The notes under the pieces were generated by a model, which saw only the letters and a program-made list of their open reading frames with translations, did no database searches and was not told the origin of the DNA. Below, piece after piece: positions 24,899 to 31,351 of a stretch of 31,351 nt of DNA. This DNA is from CALXSC01 sp035470525 (GTDB taxonomy: Bacteria; Pseudomonadota; Alphaproteobacteria; Rickettsiales; UBA1997). Each line of letters starts with the position of its first letter. Position 1 is the stretch's first letter. The position numbers and the translations under genes are program-made. The stretch lies in NCBI GenBank assembly GCA_035470525.1, contig DATIQT010000026.1:1-31351 (forward strand). The letters are read 5' to 3'.

Positions 24899-26557
24899 AT
24901 GTTATTTGAACCTAAAATTTTAGGGACGATGAAAAATTATAGTCGTTCTCAACTTATAAGTGATGTTATGGCTGGCTTAATTGTAGCTATCATTGCTTTA
25001 CCTTTATCAATAGCTTTTGGTATAGCTAGTGGTGTTAGTCCAAACCAAAGCTTAATTACTGCAATAATTGCTGGGTTTATAGTTGCTGGCTTGGGTGGTT
25101 CTAAGGTGCAAATCGCTGGTCCTACTGGTGCATTTGTTATATTAGTTTATGGTGTGGTAACACAATATGGCTTATCTGGTTTAATGACTGTGACAGTTAT
25201 GGCTGGTTTTATATTAATTTTATTTGGTCTATTTAAAATTGGTGATCTGATAAAGTTCATTTCTCTTCCATTGGTTATAGGTTTTACAGCTGGTATTGCT
25301 GTCTTGATTTTCTCTACTCAAGTAAGAGATTTGTTGGGATTAACAATAACTGGTAGTATACCTGCTGAGTTTATAGAAAAATGGCATGTTTATTTTACAA
25401 ACTTGAATACTACAAATTTTTATGCTTTGGCTATATCATTGTTGACTATATTAACTATAGTTTTTTTACCAAAACTTTATAGTAAAATACCTTCTCCATT
25501 TGTAGCTTTGGTATTGACAACTTGTTTGGTTAAATTCCTACATTTACCTGTTGAAACTATTGGTGATAGATTTGGACAAATTACCTTCAGTATGCCTCAA
25601 TTTGTATTGCCAGATTTCAGCTTACCTACTCTTAAGATGCTTTTTGTTCCCGCTGTAACAATAGCGTTATTAGGAGCTATAGAATCATTGTTGAGTGCTG
25701 TTGTTGCTGATAGTATGATAAATGATAAGCATAATTCTAATACAGAGTTGATTGCTCAAGGTATAGCTAATGTTATAACTCCATTATTTGGTGGTATTCC
25801 TGCTACTGGAGCTATTGCTAGAACTGCTACTAATATAAAGAATGGTGGAAAAACTCCAGTTTCTGGTATATTCCATAGTGTATTTTTATTGTTAATTTTA
25901 ATAGCATTTGCACCATTGATATCTTTTATACCTATGGCTACTCTTGCTGGTATTTTGACTACTGTTGCTTATAATATGAGTGGTTGGAGAGCAATTAGAA
26001 AATTATTAAAAGCTCCAAAAGCTGATATTTTTGTATTGTTTTTAACAATGTTCTTAACTATAGTTTTTGATTTGACTATCGCTATTGGAACAGGTTTAGT
26101 TGTTTTGTCATTTAATTTTATGAATAAAATGAATAATTGTTCAAAAATAAAATGTACTTCTGCTAAATGTAAAAATAATGAAGAAAGAAGTATAATTGAT
26201 AATATTGAACTTCCAGAAGATGTATTAATTTATGAACCACATGGAGCTTTCTTCTTTGCTGTATCTTCAAAATTTGAAGCGGAATTTAAGAGTCATATAG
26301 AATCTTATAAATATGCTGTAATAAGAATGAAACATATTTATACTATAGATGCTTCAGGTTTAATGATTTTAGAAGATATCATGAAGCATTTAAAGAGTTG
26401 TGGTGTAGAAGTATTATTATTACAAATTCCTAATGGTATTAAACAAGAATTAGTGCAGTTTGGAATTAATAAAATGGTAGATGAAAATAAAATATTTGAT
26501 GATGTAGAAAAAGTTATTGAATATTTAGAAAATAATAAAAAAAAGAAGGAAGCTTAA
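24899..26557 (+). CDS. SulP-family anion transporter with STAS domain
   Basis: SulP proteins move sulfate, bicarbonate or organic anions across the inner membrane. The ATG at 24899 gives 552 residues; a TTG at 24836 is in frame but adds an unlikely N-terminus. The transmembrane core begins SDVMAGLIVAIIALPLSIAFG and includes VQIAGPTGAFVILV, FTAGIAVLIFSTQ, ESLLSAVVADSM and the family block GGIPATGAIARTATNIKNGG. A cytoplasmic STAS domain (about 437-547) follows, with IDASGLMILEDI at its regulatory loop. Between them is a short linker with three cysteines, C414, C419 and C424 (CX4CX4C), not typical of the family. The substrate cannot be told from sequence. A 190-bp palindrome starts 10 bases after the stop. 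Confidence 0.93.
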   Translation: MLFEPKILGTMKNYSRSQLISDVMAGLIVAIIALPLSIAFGIASGVSPNQSLITAIIAGFIVAGLGGSKVQIAGPTGAFVILVYGVVTQYGLSGLMTVTVMAGFILILFGLFKIGDLIKFISLPLVIGFTAGIAVLIFSTQVRDLLGLTITGSIPAEFIEKWHVYFTNLNTTNFYALAISLLTILTIVFLPKLYSKIPSPFVALVLTTCLVKFLHLPVETIGDRFGQITFSMPQFVLPDFSLPTLKMLFVPAVTIALLGAIESLLSAVVADSMINDKHNSNTELIAQGIANVITPLFGGIPATGAIARTATNIKNGGKTPVSGIFHSVFLLLILIAFAPLISFIPMATLAGILTTVAYNMSGWRAIRKLLKAPKADIFVLFLTMFLTIVFDLTIAIGTGLVVLSFNFMNKMNNCSKIKCTSAKCKNNEERSIIDNIELPEDVLIYEPHGAFFFAVSSKFEAEFKSHIESYKYAVIRMKHIYTIDASGLMILEDIMKHLKSCGVEVLLLQIPNGIKQELVQFGINKMVDENKIFDDVEKVIEYLENNKKKKEA

Positions 26558-26567
26558 ATTCTTCCGA

Positions 26568-26757
26568 TATAGTCAAACAACTTTCACTTAACCACTAAAT
26601 AAACCTAACTTTTGCAAAAATATATGAGGAGATTTAAAATTTTATTGTGATAGCGTATAACTTAATACAGTGAAACAATAAAATTTTAGAGCGACGAAGG
26701 GTGATTAAGGCAAAAGTTAGGTTTAGTTTGTGGTTAAGTGAAAGTTGTTTGACTATA
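26568..26757. mobile_element. 190-bp MITE-like palindromic element
   Basis: Terminal inverted repeats of 48 bases (26568-26615 and 26710-26757) match with only about two mismatches. A second, perfect 14-bp pair lies inside (26635-26648 with 26675-26688). The ends read TATAGTC...GACTATA, consistent with insertion at a TA site as for IS630/Tc1-type elements. There is no ORF, so it would depend on a transposase elsewhere. The very high match of the arms suggests recent insertion or selection for the fold. It sits just after the SulP stop and could also end its transcript. Confidence 0.8.
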
Positions 26758-26771
26758 AAACCCATGTTGAG

Positions 26772-26849
26772 GTGTAGGTCTCAAACCTATTAAGGTTATT
26801 TAAAGCTTTAAGTTTTGTTATTTTAGTATTAGGTTTGGAGACCTAACAC
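26772..26849. terminator. Imperfect hairpin between sulP and ftsQ
   Basis: 26772-26792 pairs with 26827-26849 (GTGT-AGGTCTC-AAACCTA against its complement, with two single-base bulges). It lies just after the ftsQ stop and downstream of the MITE-like palindrome, between convergent genes, so a bidirectional terminator is plausible; it could also be a second repeat unit. Confidence 0.45.
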
Positions 26850-26864
26850 TAAATTTGTCTCTGT

Positions 26865-27671
26865 TTATTCGTCTTCTTCTAAAAAAATTCTGTCTTGGTT
26901 TCTTAAATCTATTACTTTTAAGTTAATCTCACTTCCTCTAATTGACAATATTTTGTCAAGTTTCTCCCAGGCTTTTAATAAATCGTTTTCTGGCATTTTA
27001 ACTATAATTCTATTGTCTAGTTCAAAATTCCATCTTCTGTTTCCAATTCTGAGGGCTGATTTTATTCTAGAAAATAATTCTGGGTTGGAAGAAAGCATGT
27101 TAAATAGACTGTAAATATTTTCTTTAGAGCCATCTCCTGTAACCAGTAGTAAATTATAATATCCTCTTTTTTCTCTTTCACTGATCTCGATTGTTTTTCC
27201 TTGTTCATCAATTAATTGTATATTGTCACCATTTTTCCATATAGCAAATGGTAAATATTCTTCTATGGTTATTTGTAAAGTGTTTGGTAAAACTCTTCTT
27301 ATAATAATTTCTTTAATCCACGGATCTTTTTTTAATTCATTTAATAAAATGTTTAAATCATTTTTATTATCTAGATTACAGAAATTATAAATCTTGTTTT
27401 GTATTTCATAAATATTCGCCTTATCTACTCCACTAATTTCTACATTTACACAAATATCTTTATTAAATGTCTTTGAATATAGTAGCTCACTTTCTTTTTT
27501 AAAACTTTTAAAGATATTATTTCTATACAAAAATAATGAAATATATAAAATAAATATTAATATTAGAATAGTTAAGACTATCTTAAATATTCTAAAGATT
27601 TTTAGTAATAATATTATTAGTCCTACATTTTTTTTGGTTATTCTTTTTCTACTTTTCTTACTTTTTATCAT
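26865..27671 (-). CDS. ftsQ: Cell division protein FtsQ
   Basis: FtsQ links the cytoplasmic divisome to periplasmic septal wall synthesis. The 268-residue protein has a basic cytoplasmic N-terminus (KSKKSRKRITKK), one transmembrane helix (about 30-50), a POTRA-like domain (VNVEISGVDKANIYEIQNKI), and the FtsQ core LKKDPWIKEIIIRRVLPNTLQITIEE (about 113-138) followed by PFAIWKNGDNIQLIDEQGK. The alphaproteobacterial end (NLKVIDLRNQDRIFL) is complete. Upstream murB and ddl, which usually precede ftsQ, are absent; instead it overlaps a DUF2610 gene by 14 bases. Confidence 0.9.
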   Translation of the reverse strand: MIKSKKSRKRITKKNVGLIILLLKIFRIFKIVLTILILIFILYISLFLYRNNIFKSFKKESELLYSKTFNKDICVNVEISGVDKANIYEIQNKIYNFCNLDNKNDLNILLNELKKDPWIKEIIIRRVLPNTLQITIEEYLPFAIWKNGDNIQLIDEQGKTIEISEREKRGYYNLLLVTGDGSKENIYSLFNMLSSNPELFSRIKSALRIGNRRWNFELDNRIIVKMPENDLLKAWEKLDKILSIRGSEINLKVIDLRNQDRIFLEEDE

Positions 27672-27966
27672 TATTCATTTCTTCAATAATTTTTGAGAAG
27701 CCTTTATTATTATTTTCTATATTACCATTCGCAACATTAATAGCATAATAACATAATTCCTCAAATGATACTTTATATTTTTTAGATAATCCATGTAATT
27801 TTGATATTGATTCCATAATATCATTAGGAACTACTCCGCCTTTCATAGAAGATAGCCAATTTGATTGAAAATATATTGGATGTTGATCTGGATGAGGAGC
27901 GCCAATATAAAATAATATTGTTTGTTTTTGTCCATTAAAATCGCATGGTATTCCAAAACTTTTCAT
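27658..27966 (-). CDS. DUF2610 family protein
   Basis: The 102-residue protein opens MKSFGIPCDFNGQKQTILFYIG and continues PHPDQHPIYFQSNWLSSMKGG, the pattern of DUF2610, a small family found in Rickettsiales and some other proteobacteria. The conserved-looking features are the IPCDF start, the DxHPxxFQxxWLxxxxGG block (about 27-43) and a helical part with VSFEELCYYAI. No signal peptide or membrane helix is present, so it is probably cytoplasmic. No function is known. The 14-base overlap with ftsQ suggests translational coupling and hence perhaps a division-related role, but this is only inferred from position. Confidence 0.8.
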   Translation of the reverse strand: MKSFGIPCDFNGQKQTILFYIGAPHPDQHPIYFQSNWLSSMKGGVVPNDIMESISKLHGLSKKYKVSFEELCYYAINVANGNIENNNKGFSKIIEEMNNDKK

Positions 27967-28100
27967 GTCATTAGTATTAATTAAAATTATGTTTTAAAAA
28001 TAACAAATAAAAAAAAATATTCAACTAAAATTAAAATATTTACAATTAATATTTAATATATTATCATTTTTCAATGAATTGTTAATATTACTATTTTAAT

Positions 28101-29582
28101 ATGGGTAAAGAAGACGCTACATACTTAAAAGACTATAAAAATCTTTCAACCTTTGAGAAGCTTAAATACAATCTTTTAACAAATCTATTTACCGGATCTC
28201 CTATAAAAAAATTCATAAATGGTTTTCAAATAACTTTTTTAGGTGCAGCAAAAACTGTTACTGGTTCTAAATATCTACTAGAAAAAGGAAAAACTAAAAT
28301 TTTGTTAGACTGCGGTTTATTCCAAGGACTAAAAGAATTAAGGTTAAGAAACTGGAATGCTTTACCAATTAACCCAAAGAATTTAGATGCCGTAATTTTG
28401 ACGCATGCACATTTGGATCATAGTGGATATTTGCCTTTGCTTATTAAGAATGGTTTTAAAGGAAGGATATATTGTACTGAAGCAACTTTTGATTTGTGTA
28501 AAATATTATTACCAGATTCAGGTTTTCTACAAGAAGAAGATGCCAGATACGCTAAAAAACATCAATTTTCTAAACATAAAAATCCAAAACCTTTGTATAC
28601 TCAAAAAGATGCCATAAATACATTTAAGTATTTTTATACTGTAAATTTTAATGAAGAAATAAAAATAAATGATGATTTTAGTTTTAGTATTGTTAGAGCT
28701 GGGCATATAATAGGTGCTGGTAGTGTTTTAGTTAAATCACAAGACAAGAGTATTTTATTTTCTGGTGACTTAGGCAGACCTAATTCTCCAATAGTTCATA
28801 ATCCTGCAAAAATTCCTCATGCTGATTATATAGTTGTTGAATCAACTTATGGTAATAGACTACATACTGAAACAAATCCAGAAGATGATCTTGCTGATAT
28901 TATAAATAAAACAGTGGCTAAAGGTGGAAAAATTATAATGCCAGCTTTTTCTGTTGGAAGAACTCAGAAGATATTGTACTATATAAATAGATTGAAAAAT
29001 AGAGGACAAATACCAGATTTGACTGTATTTCTTGATAGTCCGATGTCTGTTAAAGTTACACAATTAATTGATGATTATGTAGAAGAAGAAAAGCTTTCAA
29101 GAGAAGAATACCGAGATATTTATAAATCTGCAAAGTTTTGTATAACTAGAGAGCAATCTAAAAGAATAGGTACCATTCCGGGACCTTGTATAATTATATC
29201 AGCTAGTGGAATGGCTACAGGTGGTAGAGTTTTACACCATATAGCAAATTTTGGAACAAAGCCAAATTGTACAATTGTGTTTGCTGGTTATCAAGCAGAA
29301 GGAACTAGGGGTAGAGATCTTACAGATGGTAAGAAAGAAATAAAGATACATGGAAACATGGTTCACGTAAGAGCTAAAATTGAAACATTAGCTAATATGT
29401 CAGATCATGCTGATTGCAAAGAAATTTTGGAGTGGTTAAAGGCAATGCCAAACCCTCCTAAAAAAGTATTTGTAACCCATGGTGAGGTTAGTGCGAGTCA
29501 AGGCCTAGCTAGACAAATTGAGGAAAAATTAGGTTGGAAAACTGAAATTCCTGAATATTTAGAAACAGAAAAATTGATATAA
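28101..29582 (+). CDS. MBL-fold / beta-CASP ribonuclease (CPSF73-like)
   Basis: The 493-residue protein is a metallo-beta-lactamase-fold RNA exonuclease with a beta-CASP insert. After a roughly 43-residue N-terminal extension comes ITFLGAAKTVTGSKYLL. The zinc-binding THAHLDHSG starts at Thr101 (His102, His104, Asp106, His107). It continues with RAGHIIGAGSVLV (further His ligand), LFSGDLGR (bridging Asp), VESTYGNRLH, the beta-CASP region with MPAFSVGRTQKIL, ISASGMATGGRVLHH, and the closing NMSDHAD and VTHGE histidine motifs. All expected ligands are present, so it should be active in RNA processing or decay. It is followed after eight bases by an AMP-phosphorylase-type enzyme, suggesting joint action on RNA-derived nucleotides. 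Confidence 0.93.
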   Translation: MGKEDATYLKDYKNLSTFEKLKYNLLTNLFTGSPIKKFINGFQITFLGAAKTVTGSKYLLEKGKTKILLDCGLFQGLKELRLRNWNALPINPKNLDAVILTHAHLDHSGYLPLLIKNGFKGRIYCTEATFDLCKILLPDSGFLQEEDARYAKKHQFSKHKNPKPLYTQKDAINTFKYFYTVNFNEEIKINDDFSFSIVRAGHIIGAGSVLVKSQDKSILFSGDLGRPNSPIVHNPAKIPHADYIVVESTYGNRLHTETNPEDDLADIINKTVAKGGKIIMPAFSVGRTQKILYYINRLKNRGQIPDLTVFLDSPMSVKVTQLIDDYVEEEKLSREEYRDIYKSAKFCITREQSKRIGTIPGPCIIISASGMATGGRVLHHIANFGTKPNCTIVFAGYQAEGTRGRDLTDGKKEIKIHGNMVHVRAKIETLANMSDHADCKEILEWLKAMPNPPKKVFVTHGEVSASQGLARQIEEKLGWKTEIPEYLETEKLI

Positions 29583-29590
29583 GGAAAAAT

Positions 29591-31078
29591 ATGAAACTTA
29601 AAGTAAAAAAAATAAATTTCGATAATGGAAAAGAAGCATTTTTATATATTAACAAAAAATCACCAGTTACTATTGAACAAGGATTAGATGGTGGAATTAG
29701 AATAGAAATTAAAGGTGAAGACAAAAAAGTAGCCGGAGAATTGGTTTTAATGGAAAACCAAACTATTTTAAAAGACGACGAAATTGGATTATCCAATATA
29801 GCCTTTAAAAGACTAAAATTAGAAGAAGGAAAAGAAATTGAAGTTTTTAGAATTGGCGTTTTAAAATCTTTTGCCAGTGTGAGAGCAAAAATGTTCGGTC
29901 ATCCTATTAATGAAACTGACATGAAAGCAATCATTCAAGACATAGTTGATGGTTATTACTCACCAAGCCACATAGCTGCATTTTGCGGTGTTTGTGAAGG
30001 TGGTCATATGAACTTAGATGAAATTTATTACTTAACAAAAGCCATGATTGAAGTTGGCAAAACAATTCAATGGGACTTCGACATAGTTGTTGACAAACAT
30101 TGCATCGGCGGTATTCCAGCCAACAGAACAACAAACGTTGTTATTCCAATAGTTGCAGCTTACGGATTACACATTCCAAAAACATCTTCAAGAGCCATAA
30201 CTTCTCCTTCTGGAACAGCTGACACTATGGAAGTAATGTGTAGCGTTAACGTTTCTACAGAGAGAATGAAAGAAATAGTTAAAGAATGTAATGGTTGTAT
30301 AGTTTGGGGTGGTGCCGTAGATTTAAGTCCCGCTGACGACTTAATTATCAACACAAAAAAATTATTAAACGTTGATAGTGAAGGACAAATGATCGCATCT
30401 ATTCTTTCAAAGAAAGTTGCTGCAGGTTCTACACACATTTTAATCGTTATACCGGTTGGTCCAACCGCAAAAGTTAGAAGCGAAGAAGATTTCAAAAGAC
30501 TCAAAAACACATTTGAAACCGTTGGAAAAAAACTCGGCAAACATGTTGTTGTCGTTCATGAAGACGGTATGCAACCAGTTGGAAATGGTATTGGTCCATC
30601 ATTAGAAGCCATTGATATTTTAAAATTATTTAAAAATGAAGCTGATGCGCCGCAAGATTTAAAAGAGGTTTCATTAGTCCTTGCTGGAGAAATCATAGAA
30701 TTCGATCCAAAAGTTAAAAAAGGCGAAGGATACCAAATTGCCAAAGAAATTCTTGAAAGTGGAAAAGCTTATGACAAATTTATGCAAATTGTTAATGCAC
30801 AAGGTAGTGTTAAAGAAATCGAAACAGCAAAATATACAAAAGACATTTTAGCTGATAAAGATGGTAAAATTGCTGAAATCGACAACAGAAAACTTGCTCA
30901 AACATGTAGATTTGCTGGTACTCCTGAAACAAAAGTTGCTGGTGTTTATTTATGGAAACATTTAAACAATTCAGTGAAAAAAGGCGAAAAATTGTTTACT
31001 ATTCATGCGGACTCACAAGGTGCTATCGATCAAGCTTATGACTTTGCTACACATGAAGAAATAATCAAAATTAAATAA
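29591..31078 (+). CDS. AMP phosphorylase / thymidine phosphorylase-family enzyme (long type)
   Basis: The 495-residue protein belongs to the long branch of the thymidine phosphorylase family, which includes archaeal AMP phosphorylase. An N-terminal domain of about 90 residues precedes the catalytic part, as in AMP phosphorylase and unlike the roughly 440-residue DeoA. The catalytic region has DKHCIGGIPANRTTN (168-182; phosphate and base site), KTSSRAITSPSGTADTMEV (197-215) and GGAVDLSPADD. These enzymes cleave a nucleotide or nucleoside with phosphate, giving a sugar phosphate and free base; bacterial members are often named thymidine phosphorylase without proof. A Shine-Dalgarno AAGGA precedes the start. 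Codon use is noticeably richer in C at third positions (GCC, AAC, ATC) than in neighbouring genes, a possible sign of transfer or high expression. Confidence 0.88.
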   Translation: MKLKVKKINFDNGKEAFLYINKKSPVTIEQGLDGGIRIEIKGEDKKVAGELVLMENQTILKDDEIGLSNIAFKRLKLEEGKEIEVFRIGVLKSFASVRAKMFGHPINETDMKAIIQDIVDGYYSPSHIAAFCGVCEGGHMNLDEIYYLTKAMIEVGKTIQWDFDIVVDKHCIGGIPANRTTNVVIPIVAAYGLHIPKTSSRAITSPSGTADTMEVMCSVNVSTERMKEIVKECNGCIVWGGAVDLSPADDLIINTKKLLNVDSEGQMIASILSKKVAAGSTHILIVIPVGPTAKVRSEEDFKRLKNTFETVGKKLGKHVVVVHEDGMQPVGNGIGPSLEAIDILKLFKNEADAPQDLKEVSLVLAGEIIEFDPKVKKGEGYQIAKEILESGKAYDKFMQIVNAQGSVKEIETAKYTKDILADKDGKIAEIDNRKLAQTCRFAGTPETKVAGVYLWKHLNNSVKKGEKLFTIHADSQGAIDQAYDFATHEEIIKIK

Positions 31079-31090
31079 TTTTTAATTATT

Positions 31091-31122
31091 TTAAGGGAAG
31101 AGATTTATAGTCTCTTCCTTAA
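31091..31122 (+). terminator. Hairpin after the AMP phosphorylase-type gene
   Basis: TTAAGGGAAGAGA (31091-31103) pairs with TCTCTTCCTTAA (31111-31122) with one bulged G and a 7-base loop, starting 12 bases after the stop codon. It is placed as a terminator for the RNase - phosphorylase transcript, although no long T-run follows. Confidence 0.65.
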
Positions 31123-31351
31123 CGATCCACCTATACACCTCCATTCTCAAGCAGTTTCCTGCTCTAAGAGTACATCATATATCTCGCATTCAGACATACC
31201 CTATCTCTTTAATTATTAGACCTGTTTCCAGCAGCATTCTTTCACCTCTCATAATTCCTTATTCCGCATACCAAATTAAACCTTAATCCAAATCTCTTTC
31301 TTCTACATCTATATTTATCACTTAAAATTCTAAATCTTTTATTTCACCAAT
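31123..31351. other. Pyrimidine-rich right edge without recognised gene
   Basis: The 229 bases are visibly richer in C and T on the plus strand than the AT-rich gaps elsewhere. On the minus strand one frame reads through the whole stretch with four or so stop codons (including segments such as GIMRGERMLLETG), and the final 30 bases read IGEIKDLEF then stop, possibly the end of a gene entering from the right. Neither is strong enough to call as a gene; decayed coding sequence is the best guess. Confidence 0.3.

Overview
The window looks like a chromosomal segment from an AT-rich (roughly a quarter to 30% GC by eye), Gram-negative, Rickettsiales-like alphaproteobacterium that is probably host-associated. 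The grounds are a giant VirB6/TrbL-type secretion protein of the extended rickettsial kind, a DUF2610 protein, an alphaproteobacterial ElbB, LolD and FtsQ, heavy use of A/T codons, and gene order that is scrambled relative to free-living relatives. TGA is a normal stop. This assignment is inference from gene content only.

Layout. The left edge carries the first 19 codons of a zinc-ribbon transposase. Then, on the minus strand, come a 1826-residue VirB6-like lipoprotein with a GC-rich poly-glycine tail and, after a 51-base gap, a small outer-membrane beta-barrel. Divergent from them are a PpiD-like periplasmic chaperone and tRNA-Arg(CCU). A gene-poor stretch leads to pyruvate kinase and a divergent citrate synthase/citryl-CoA lyase homologue. 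A repeat-filled gap (11112-11578) follows, then mltG-trmD (minus), elbB (plus), and the tightly packed minus-strand run ftsY - RDD protein - pepA. Next come a plus-strand run (membrane coiled-coil protein - ybaB - degenerate alpha/beta hydrolase), minus-strand glmU plus a membrane-anchored methyltransferase, plus-strand acidic membrane protein plus rmuC, and minus-strand ferredoxin plus lolD. A long gap (24217-24898) holds nested palindromic elements. Then come a SulP transporter, a 190-bp MITE-like palindrome, ftsQ with DUF2610 upstream (minus), and an MBL/beta-CASP RNase followed closely by an AMP-phosphorylase-type enzyme (plus). The last 230 bases are pyrimidine-rich with no recognised gene.

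How the genes fit together. Most are envelope and housekeeping functions: peptidoglycan synthesis and division (glmU, mltG, ftsQ), protein and lipoprotein targeting (ftsY, lolD, ppiD), translation (trmD, tRNA-Arg), proteolysis (pepA) and DNA maintenance (rmuC, ybaB). The three most interesting units are the VirB6-like/beta-barrel pair (possible secretion-linked surface module), the pyruvate kinase/citryl-CoA-lyase-like pair (unexpected carbon metabolism pairing), and the RNase/AMP-phosphorylase pair (possible RNA-scavenging route). Intergenic space carries at least four different families of palindromic or GC-rich repeats. No CRISPR array, rRNA, prophage or obvious toxin-antitoxin pair was seen.
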